Assembly: GCA_002347185.1 (NCBI GenBank)
Contig: DDXK01000054.1
Span: forward strand, 1-13,509
Direction of reading: 5' to 3'
From: Desulfobulbaceae bacterium UBA2262
GTDB taxonomy: Bacteria > Desulfobacterota > Desulfobulbia > Desulfobulbales > Desulfurivibrionaceae
DNA length: 13,509 nt
Every line of letters begins with the position of its first letter. The first letter of the stretch is position 1. Under the pieces are notes generated by a model. That model was not told the DNA's origin, did not search any database, and worked only from the letters and a program-made list of their open reading frames with translations. Below are positions 8,131 to 13,509 of the stretch, piece after piece. The translations under genes and the position numbers were made by a program.

Positions 8131-9287
8131 ATGCCAACACCGCCGTCGACCGTTTCCGCCCATACCCATGCCTGCCTCATCTCCGACCAGCCTATTCCAA
8201 ATCTGCTCCCCTTGCTCATGGAAAGGCCAAAGCGGGCCATCTTCCTCGTTTCTCCTGAAAAAACGATGCAGGCGGAGCGCTTGAAAAGGATTGTTGAACC
8301 ACGCGGCATTTGCGTCCAAATCCACCCCATTGAATCCGCATACGATTTCCCAGCCATGGTGCGGACCTGTGAGGAGTTGATTGCCTCCGCAGAGGGGACT
8401 CAGCTCACCCTCAACGTCACCGCGGCACCAAGGTGACAGCGCTTGCCGCCTTTCAGGCCTTTTTCTTCAATAATCAACGGATCATCTACCTGGACACCGC
8501 AAACCGCCAACTTCTTCAACTCTCGCCGGAAGCCGACCCCATCCCGCTGCGGGACAATTTGCTCAAGGTGCGCGACTATCTGGCCAGCTATGGGATGAAA
8601 CTCATCAGCTCCTCTGATTCCTCGTCCATGGAACGCCGTCCTTGCCTGCAGGATCTTGTTGCTCTGCTGGTGTCCGACCCTGCCCTGTTGAGCCGATTGA
8701 ACAGCGCCATTGACCGGATTCCCGGCAATCCTCCATTTGTGAACCTTGACCTGAACAGTTTGGGCGATGGCGGCGACAGGCTTGCCCAGCATTTCGAACA
8801 GTGCAAAGTGGCGGCCAGGGCAAGTTCCTTTGGCCTCAATATCCCCTCCCCGGAAAAGATTTTCTTTTGCCAGGGTGGGTGGCTGGAAGAGCATGCCTAT
8901 TGGGCGGTGCGGGATCTTGGCATAAAGGGGCTCGATCTTGCCATGAACGTCAGGGTTGCGTGGGATGGCAAGGGGAAGCGCCCCACCGAAAATGAGTTTG
9001 ACGTCCTCTTCACCCATGATAACAGATTGCATCTGATTTCCTGCAAGGCATCCAATCCCAACCGGGAAACCGCGACCGGAAGCAGAGCCACCGAGGCGCT
9101 CAACGAGTTGGATGCCCTGGCCGACCGCGCCGGCGGTCTTTTCGGCAAAGCAATGCTCGTTTCCGCGCGCAGGCTTTCTGATTACGATCGTGAGCGGGCG
9201 CGAAAAATGAGAATCAAGCTGGTCGAGGCAGAGGCGATACCAAACTTGCGCGCCGAGCTGAAAGAATGGCTGGGGGGTTCTGCCTGA
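8131..9287 (+). pseudogene. Card1/Can2-type CARF nuclease (DUF1887), frameshifted
   Basis: The two halves of one protein lie in different frames. Codons from 8131 give a CARF domain with the hallmark LISDQPIPNLLPLL (16-29), FLVSPE, AERLKRI and AYDFPAM, ending LNVT before drifting to a TGA at 8434-8436. The family then has GGTK, and exactly this (GTKVTALAAFQAF) continues in the next frame from 8424. One G is missing at 8422-8423. Restored, the protein has about 385 residues, normal for the family. The C-terminal half carries a PD-(D/E)xK nuclease: GGWLEE, then NEFDVLFTHDNRLHLISCK, where D291 and K306 (restored numbering) fit, but the usual acidic residue before CK is S304. Card1/Can2 proteins are activated by cA4 and cut ssRNA, ssDNA or nick DNA. 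A GTG at 8433 overlaps the stop (GTGA), so a separate C-terminal piece of 284 residues could be translated. Sequencing error, true inactivation and recoding are all possible. Confidence 0.85.
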
Positions 9288-9330
9288 TCCTGCCCCGCCA
9301 GTTTCAAACGCAGAGGATTTTCTTTCTGCA

Positions 9331-9353
9331 TTTTGGAATTGATTTTTCCAAAA
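9331..9353. repeat. Inverted repeat in AT-rich spacer before the ATPase gene
   Basis: TTTTGGAA (9331-9338) and TTCCAAAA (9346-9353) form an 8-bp perfect inverted repeat around a 7-base loop. It sits in a strongly AT-rich 85-base spacer within GC-rich surroundings. It lacks a GC stem and is not followed by a T-run on the + strand, so an operator or promoter-linked site for the following ATPase gene is more likely than a terminator. Confidence 0.5.
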
Positions 9354-9372
9354 AATAGTGAAAAATGGAACT

Positions 9373-10524
9373 ATGTATCCCAGAATCACAACATACACGC
9401 CGGGGAAAAGTTTCTTTCTGTTCGGCCCTCGCGGGACCGGCAAGTCCACCTGGGTGAAAAGCGCCTTTCCGAACGCCCTCTACATCGATCTGCTGGAGGC
9501 GGGCAAATTCACCAGCCTCACCGCGGACCCGCAACGCCTCAACAATCTCATTCCGCCAGGATTTTCAGGCTGGATCGTCATCGATGAAATCCAGAAGGTT
9601 CCGGCCCTGCTCGACGAGGTTCACCGCCTCATCGAAAACAGGGGGCTCGCCTTTGTCCTCACCGGCTCAAGCGCCAGGAAGCTGCGGCGCCGGGGGGTGA
9701 ACCTGCTGGCGGGCCGGGCCCTGACCAGGGAGATGCACCCTCTCACCGCCTCGGAACTGGGGGAGGATTTCGTCCTGGAAAAATCCTGGCATCATGGCCA
9801 CCTGCCCGCGGTCTTCTCGGAACCCGATCCGGACGCCTACCTGAAGAGTTATGTGCAGACCTACATGCGCGAAGAGGTTCTCCAGGAGGGGTTGACCCGC
9901 AATATCGGGGCCTTTGCCAGATTTCTGGAAGCGGCCTCGTTTTCCCAGGGGAGCACCCTCAATATTTCCGAGGTTGCCAGGGAATGCACCGTGGAACGGA
10001 AGGTGGTGGAAGGGTACTTCCAGATCCTGGAGGATATCCTGCTGGCCACGCGGCTGCCGGTTTTCAGCCGTCGGGCCAAAAGACGCCTCGTCGCGCACCC
10101 CAAGTTTTATGTTTTCGACGTCGGGGTGTTCAGGGCCATGCGGCCACGCGGCCCCCTGGATTCCGCCGAGGAAATCGGCGGGGCCGCCCTGGAGACCCTG
10201 GTTTTCCAGGAACTGCGGGCCGTTAACGCCGGCCTCGGCCTTGGATACGACATCCATTACTGGCGCACCACCACTGGCGCCGAGGTGGATTTTGTCCTCT
10301 ATGGCGAAGCCGGTCTGCTCGCCTTCGAAGTCAAGCGCTCGCCGCGGCCCCGCAAGGAAGATGGCCGGGGTCTGAAGGCCTTTCACGCCGACTACCCCGA
10401 GGCCGAATGCTACGTCCTCTATCGCGGCAGGGAACGCGTTTTTGCCGACAACATCACCTGGCTGCCCATGGAGGACGCCCTGCGCAACCTGCCGTCCCTG
10501 CTGGCTAAAAGGAGATTGCGCTAA
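9373..10524 (+). CDS. AAA_14 / DUF4143 ATPase with PD-ExK-like C-terminus
   Basis: 383 residues from the ATG at 9373. A GTG at 9358 would add five residues, but the family typically starts MxPR followed within about ten residues by FFLFGPRGTGKST. Walker A GPRGTGKST is at 18-26, Walker B IVIDE at 68-72, and a sensor-like TGSS at 97-100, together the AAA_14 domain. A helical, winged-helix-like DUF4143 region follows (about 195-255, with YVFDVGVFRAM). The C-terminus has the nuclease-like pattern GAEVDFVL...LAFEVK, with D306, E319 and K321. This family is widespread in bacteria and archaea and mostly uncharacterised; roles in defence, toxin-like activity or DNA binding have been suggested. Motifs look complete. 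It lies between the effector and adaptation genes, in the same direction but with its own AT-rich leader, so it could be part of the system or a passenger. The ribosome site is weak. Confidence 0.9.
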   Translation: MYPRITTYTPGKSFFLFGPRGTGKSTWVKSAFPNALYIDLLEAGKFTSLTADPQRLNNLIPPGFSGWIVIDEIQKVPALLDEVHRLIENRGLAFVLTGSSARKLRRRGVNLLAGRALTREMHPLTASELGEDFVLEKSWHHGHLPAVFSEPDPDAYLKSYVQTYMREEVLQEGLTRNIGAFARFLEAASFSQGSTLNISEVARECTVERKVVEGYFQILEDILLATRLPVFSRRAKRRLVAHPKFYVFDVGVFRAMRPRGPLDSAEEIGGAALETLVFQELRAVNAGLGLGYDIHYWRTTTGAEVDFVLYGEAGLLAFEVKRSPRPRKEDGRGLKAFHADYPEAECYVLYRGRERVFADNITWLPMEDALRNLPSLLAKRRLR

Positions 10525-10586
10525 TGGCCGGCCGGGAGGTGCTGTGTCTCAAGGGGCGGCAGCATAGCTGGCTCGACTCCCGGTAA
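10524..10586 (+). CDS. Possible 20-residue micro-ORF after the ATPase gene
   Basis: An ATG overlapping the ATPase stop (TAATG) opens 20 codons to a TAA at 10584-10586. A GGAG lies 9 bases upstream (10511-10514). The product starts MAGREVLCLKG and resembles no family I know. It may be a real leader-like peptide, the stub of a decayed gene, or chance. The overlap with the upstream stop is the main support. Confidence 0.25.
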   Translation: MAGREVLCLKGRQHSWLDSR

Positions 10587-10741
10587 TTGGCTTTCGCCTC
10601 AGGCGTCTTGCCGCCGACTTTTCTTTCCCAGCTTTACCGCTCTCCCTTGTCCCCCCAGGCACCCTCTCGCGCAACCGCAACATTGCAATCCTCGCCCTTT
10701 CTCCTCGGCCGCGCCATCCTGTCGGCAAGGAGGAACCGAGC
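10587..10741 (+). other. Spacer upstream of cas1
   Basis: These 155 bases hold no convincing gene. They contain pyrimidine-rich stretches (CTTTTCTTT at 10618-10626) and a perfect AAGGAGG at 10727-10733 that sets the cas1 start. A promoter for the adaptation genes could be here, but no clear -35/-10 pair was found, and no CRISPR repeat or leader is recognisable. Confidence 0.5.
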
Positions 10742-11905
10742 ATGCGCATATACATCCGCACCCAGGGAAGCAGGGTTGTGCAGGAAGGGCGCCATCTTCT
10801 GGTCAAAAAGGGAGAAGACACCTATCACACCCTTTTTGTCGAGAAACTCGAACAGGTCGTCCTCTTCGGCAACGTCGAACTCACCCCCGCCGCCAGGGCG
10901 ATGCTGCTGCGGCACGGGGTCGACACGGTATTCTGCAGCAAAAATGGCCGGTATCAGGGCAGATTCGCAACTCCGGAGCCCAAGAACGTCATGCTCAGGA
11001 AGCGGCAATTCGCCCTGCTCGACGACCAGGCCTTCGCCGCCCGGTTCTGCCGCGCCGTGGTGGCCGGCAAACTCACCAACATGGCCACCCTGCTGATGCG
11101 CATCTCCAGAAGCCGCAACCGTCAGGAGCCATCCCAGAAGGCGCGGGAAATCCGGGCCCTCCTGCCCCCCCTGGAGGAAACTTCGGAGATCGCCTCCCTG
11201 CGCGGCTACGAAGGCCGGGGCAGCGCCCTCTATTTCGCTGGCCTGCCCTGGGGGCTCCAGGACAACCTCGGCTTCAGCCGCCGGGTGCGCCGCCCTCCCA
11301 CCGATCCGGTCAACGCGGTGCTTTCCCTGCTCTACACCTTTCTCTTCAACCGGGTCTACGCCGCCATCCGGGCGGCCAATCTCGATCCGTTCCCCGGCTT
11401 GCTGCACGCCCCGGACTATGGCCGCTTTTCCCTGGTCATGGATCTCATGGAAGAGTTCAGGGTGATCGTGGCCGACACCCTCACCCTGGCCCTCTTCAAC
11501 CTCAAAATTCTGCAGCGGCAGGATTTTGTCGTTGTCCCGCCCGCCCCTCCTCCCCAAACGGCGGATGACGGCCAGCCGCACCCCGACGTGACCGCCGACC
11601 CCTACGGCCTGATGACCAGAGTGGATGACGACCCCGGCCTTTTCGACGTCCCCAACCAGCGCATGGCCGACACTCCGGAACAGGCCGACCAGGAGGACGG
11701 CCGGGGCAAACCGGCGGTGAAGCTCGTGCCCGAAGCGTTTGCGCGGGTGGTGGAAAACTTCGAGCGCAAGCTCGCCACCGAGTTCCATTATGCTCAGGAA
11801 GGCAGATCCATCACCTACAACGAAGCCCTGACTGCCCAGGCCCTTATGTTCCGCAAGCTGGCCGAAGGGGCACTCGACACCTACCAGCCGCTTTTGCTCA
11901 AATGA
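10742..11905 (+). CDS. cas1: Cas1 integrase with acidic Pro-rich insertion
   Basis: 387 residues against a usual 320-345. Cas1 is the metal-dependent integrase that inserts new spacers at the CRISPR leader, working with Cas2. The N-terminal beta domain starts MRIYIRTQGSRVVQEG and contains the family stretch EKLEQVVLFGNVELT (34-48). Catalytic residues are present: E157 in LRGYEGRG, H222 in LLHAPDYG, and D234 with E237/E238 in LVMDLMEEFR. The extra length sits between FNLKILQRQ (about 260) and VKLVPEAF (about 326): some 65 residues rich in Pro, Asp, Gln and Gly that look disordered, where relatives normally have a far shorter connection. The final helices, with FERKLATEFHY, look normal. AAGGAGG lies 8 bases upstream of the ATG. 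The stop overlaps the first cas2 start (ATGA). Confidence 0.96.
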   Translation: MRIYIRTQGSRVVQEGRHLLVKKGEDTYHTLFVEKLEQVVLFGNVELTPAARAMLLRHGVDTVFCSKNGRYQGRFATPEPKNVMLRKRQFALLDDQAFAARFCRAVVAGKLTNMATLLMRISRSRNRQEPSQKAREIRALLPPLEETSEIASLRGYEGRGSALYFAGLPWGLQDNLGFSRRVRRPPTDPVNAVLSLLYTFLFNRVYAAIRAANLDPFPGLLHAPDYGRFSLVMDLMEEFRVIVADTLTLALFNLKILQRQDFVVVPPAPPPQTADDGQPHPDVTADPYGLMTRVDDDPGLFDVPNQRMADTPEQADQEDGRGKPAVKLVPEAFARVVENFERKLATEFHYAQEGRSITYNEALTAQALMFRKLAEGALDTYQPLLLK

Positions 11906-12177
11906 ACACGGTCATCATCTACGACATTTCCGGCAATCGCCGCCGGACCCGCTTCCACAAATTTCTCAAGGAAATGGGCATCCCTTCCCAGCGTTCTGTC
12001 TTCGAATGCCGGCTGGACGACCGCGAGATAAGCCAGATCCGCCGCTACTGTCTGCAGAATCTCAAGCTGCAGGAGGATGCGGTGCGCATCTACCGGGTCT
12101 GCCCCTTCTGCATGGACAAAGCGAGGGTACAGGGCCGCGGGGTGACCTTCTCGCAACTGGACTGGTGCATAATCTGA
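11902..12177 (+). CDS. cas2: Cas2, first copy
   Basis: 91 residues, normal for Cas2, the ferredoxin-fold protein that dimerises and bridges two Cas1 dimers in the spacer integration complex. It starts with MNTVIIYDIS, holding the conserved aspartate D8, followed by RRTRFHKFLKEMGIPSQRSV (14-33) and FEC, the second strand pattern. A CPFC pair (C67, C70) follows RIYRV, and the C-terminus TFSQLDWCII is a closing strand. Start and stop both overlap neighbours (ATGA with cas1, TGATG with the second cas2), so the three adaptation genes are probably translated together. Confidence 0.93.
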   Translation: MNTVIIYDISGNRRRTRFHKFLKEMGIPSQRSVFECRLDDREISQIRRYCLQNLKLQEDAVRIYRVCPFCMDKARVQGRGVTFSQLDWCII

Positions 12178-12458
12178 TGCGCATGCTTGCCGTGTACGAT
12201 ATTGCCGACCCCAAGCGGCTCTCCCGTGTTGCCAAAATTCTGAAGGACTACGGCGTGCGGGTGCAGTACTCGAAGTTTGAGATCGATCCGCAGGGCGAGG
12301 CGGCCTTTGCCGTTTTGCGGCAGCGCATAGCCGAAGTGATCGACGCAGATGCGGATGGCGTCAAATTCATCCCCCTCTGCCGCCGCTGCCGCGCCCGCAC
12401 GGAAATAATCGGCCAGGGAAGCGACCCCGACCTGGACCGACCCTTCAAGATTCTCTGA
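12177..12458 (+). CDS. cas2: Cas2, second divergent copy
   Basis: 93 residues from the ATG at 12177, which overlaps the first cas2 stop (TGATG); an ATG two codons later (12183) is an alternative. The frame is open back to 12006, but that part is the first cas2 in another frame. It has the same plan as copy one: LAVYDIADPKR with D8, then LSRVAKILKDYGVRVQYSKF (15-34), the strand VKFIPLCRRC (C68, C71) and a closing strand FKIL. By eye the two share the motifs but few other residues, so this is not a recent duplication. It may form a heterodimer with copy one or be a separate homodimer. Its ribosome site is weak, consistent with coupling. Confidence 0.9.
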   Translation: MRMLAVYDIADPKRLSRVAKILKDYGVRVQYSKFEIDPQGEAAFAVLRQRIAEVIDADADGVKFIPLCRRCRARTEIIGQGSDPDLDRPFKIL

Positions 12459-12580
12459 AAGAAGGGGCCGGCGCGAGGGCAACATTGCACTGCTTCCATC
12501 GCTGGCGCTTCTCTGCTTTCATGGGCCGCATTATGGCTCCCCAGTCAATGAGCCGGAACCCACACAGAGGAGAGAGCGCC

Positions 12581-13180
12581 ATGCGCAAAAAAATCAACTT
12601 GGCCATTGTCGCGGCGAGCCTGCTGGCCACCGCCAGCGGATGTTCAACCATCACCAAGGGCAGCTCCCAGTCCCTCACGGTCAATACCGCCCCTCCCGGT
12701 GCAAACTGCACCGTATCCCGCGAGGGGATGGTACTCGGCATCATTGGCCGGACTCCGGGCACACTCCAGATCGAAAAGGACAAGGACACCATCACCGTGG
12801 CCTGCCACAAGGAAGGGTATTCCGAGGCAACCGGCATTCTCGACTCCTCGTTCCAGGCCATGACCTTCGGGAACATCCTCTTCGGCGGCGTTATCGGCTT
12901 GGCAGTGGATGGCGCGACCGGCGCCATGCACCAGTATCCCTCCGTGATCACGGTGGCGCTTACCCCCGAGTCCTTTGACTCCCTGGCGGCGCGGGATCTG
13001 TTTTTTGATCGCCGGCATCGGGACCTGGTCGAAGAATATACGAAAACCGTTGCCGCCATCCGCAAACATTGCCAACCCAATGAAGATTGCGAGCCCCAGG
13101 TGAAGGAGGCGGAACGGCAAATGCATGCCGGCCTGGCCTCCCTTGAGCAAAAACGCAGCCAGGCCAGGGTGCGCCAGTAA
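12581..13180 (+). CDS. Small lipoprotein with PEGA-like domain
   Basis: 199 residues from the ATG at 12581, chosen because GAGGAGAG lies just upstream and the product starts with a clean lipoprotein signal: MRKK, a hydrophobic stretch, then TASGC with the lipidated cysteine at C21. The frame is open to 12485 but that part has no signal-like start. The mature part begins STITKGSSQSLTVNTAPPGA and continues with a glycine/beta pattern ending in CHKEGYSEATG, resembling a PEGA domain. A hydrophobic glycine-rich segment, FGNILFGGVIGLAVDGATGA, is at about 91-110. The C-terminus is helical and highly charged. Similar small proteins are common in proteobacteria and of unknown role. It is probably anchored to an envelope membrane and unrelated to the CRISPR genes. 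Confidence 0.85.
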   Translation: MRKKINLAIVAASLLATASGCSTITKGSSQSLTVNTAPPGANCTVSREGMVLGIIGRTPGTLQIEKDKDTITVACHKEGYSEATGILDSSFQAMTFGNILFGGVIGLAVDGATGAMHQYPSVITVALTPESFDSLAARDLFFDRRHRDLVEEYTKTVAAIRKHCQPNEDCEPQVKEAERQMHAGLASLEQKRSQARVRQ

Positions 13181-13230
13181 CCGGCCGTGCAGCCACTACT
13201 GGTTGACCGCAGGGCCCCTGTCCGGTAAAA

Positions 13231-13292
13231 TTGCAAAGGCGCAGATGCTCCATTGCCGCGAACCACGGCTTGGGGATGCGCCTTTTTGCAAC
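13231..13292. terminator. Terminator-like inverted repeat
   Basis: TTGCAAAGGCGCA (13231-13243) pairs with TGCGCCTTTTTGCAA (13277-13291), giving 13 base pairs with a 2-base T bulge around a 33-base loop. The loop holds a smaller GCCG/CGGC hairpin. The right arm contains TTTTT directly after the GC part, so AAAGGCGCA/TGCGCC plus T-run can serve as a rho-independent terminator for the lipoprotein gene 50 bases upstream. The long arms and structured loop leave open a small RNA or a remnant of a mobile repeat. Confidence 0.55.
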
Positions 13293-13397
13293 TTGCCGTA
13301 AATACGGCATTTCTCAAAACATGCGGATTTCGGTCCGCGCAGGAGCCATTTTCGAGGAAAACCAATATGATACATTCACCCAAAAGGAGGGGAGCGG

Positions 13398-13481
13398 GTG
13401 CCGGCCACAAAATTCGTCATGCGGGCCGCGAGGTTCGCGGAACACCATCTGGAAGCTTTTGCCGCAGAAGCGATTGCGTAG
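13398..13481 (+). CDS. Short ORF behind a strong ribosome site, in-frame TAG
   Basis: AAAAGGAGGGG at 13382-13392 precedes a GTG at 13398 by about 5 bases. It opens 27 codons (FVMRAARFAEHHLEAFAAEA is the main stretch) to a TAG at 13479-13481. The same frame stays open after the TAG to the window edge and still reads like protein. This may be the 5' end of a broken gene, a small protein, or chance. I recognise no family. Confidence 0.25.
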   Translation: MPATKFVMRAARFAEHHLEAFAAEAIA

Positions 13482-13509
13482 GACGCGGTACCGATTGACC
13501 TGATTACAG

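Larger units (their letters stand above)
13181..13509. other. Intergenic region after the lipoprotein gene
   Basis: No long gene is supported here. The stretch holds a large inverted repeat resembling a terminator (13231-13292), a small 5-bp inverted pair GCCGT/ACGGC (13295-13308), and a very short ORF behind a strong ribosome site near the window end. The longer open frames that cross it lack family features and a sensible start. Confidence 0.5.

Noticed and set aside
8425..8436. Programmed -1 frameshift site in the Card1-type gene
   Set aside because: A -1 shift would restore the frame, but no X-XXY-YYZ slippery heptamer is seen and the missing G falls inside an invariant motif; deletion or sequencing error is simpler.
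8400..9449. 349-codon minus-strand frame across the Card1-type gene
   Set aside because: Antisense to a clearly recognised protein and without motifs of its own.
10587..10630. Terminator between the ATPase and cas1
   Set aside because: Only 4-bp GC stems precede a broken T-run; too weak to call.
10701..10733. Anti-Shine-Dalgarno hairpin masking the cas1 start
   Set aside because: The CTCCTC and GAGG complement is only about 5 bp, expected by chance in this sequence.
10634..11788. 384-codon minus-strand frame opposite cas1
   Set aside because: Cas1 catalytic motifs are on the + strand; the antisense frame is a codon-usage artefact.
12006..12176. Upstream extension of the second cas2 frame
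   Set aside because: It overlaps the first cas2 entirely and translates to non-Cas2-like sequence; the TGATG start gives a normal-length Cas2.
12445..13410. 321-codon minus-strand frame over the lipoprotein gene
   Set aside because: The + strand has a ribosome site, signal peptide and lipobox; the minus frame has an arbitrary composition.

Overview
The window is the effector and adaptation part of a type III-B (Cmr) CRISPR-Cas locus on a GC-rich bacterial chromosome. GC-rich coding sequence, Shine-Dalgarno led starts, a DUF4143 ATPase and a small PEGA-like lipoprotein suit a Deltaproteobacterium / Desulfobacterota-type organism. That placement is an inference from gene style only; no rRNA or tRNA is present to support it.

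Layout. Bases 3-7187 (+) are a tightly packed interference operon: the 3' end of a probable cmr1, then cas10 (cmr2), cmr3, cmr4, cmr5 and cmr6. Most junctions overlap or lie within a few bases; the one gap, 115 bases, is between cmr3 and cmr4. Directly behind cmr6, on the opposite strand, lies an AbrB-type antitoxin gene with an adjacent PIN (VapC-like) toxin gene whose 3' two thirds are missing. The homology breaks off within about 15 bases of the cmr6 stop, so this looks like a recombination scar. From 7653 the + strand resumes with csx20, then a Card1/Can2-type (DUF1887) CARF nuclease gene broken by a single missing G in the codons for its conserved TGGTK motif. An AAA_14/DUF4143 ATPase follows, preceded by an AT-rich spacer with an inverted repeat. 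Next come cas1 and two different cas2 genes in tandem (10742-12458, overlapping stops and starts). The last kilobase looks like chromosome outside the system: a lipoprotein gene, a terminator-like hairpin, and a very short ORF behind a strong ribosome binding site.

How the parts fit. Cmr1-6 with Cas10 would form the crRNA-guided complex. Cmr4 keeps its cleavage aspartate and Cas10 keeps GGDD, so target RNA cleavage and cyclic oligoadenylate (cOA) synthesis are both expected. The cOA would address the Card1-type nuclease, and Csx20 is a small cOA-pathway accessory protein that may tune the signal. As written, however, the nuclease cannot be made full length by standard translation. Cas1 and the Cas2 pair would acquire spacers. 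No CRISPR array and no cas6 are in the window.

Most worth a second look: the frameshifted effector, the tandem divergent Cas2 pair next to a Cas1 with an acidic proline-rich insertion, the truncated toxin at the cmr6 junction, and a Cas10 whose usual zinc-finger cysteines are nearly all gone.
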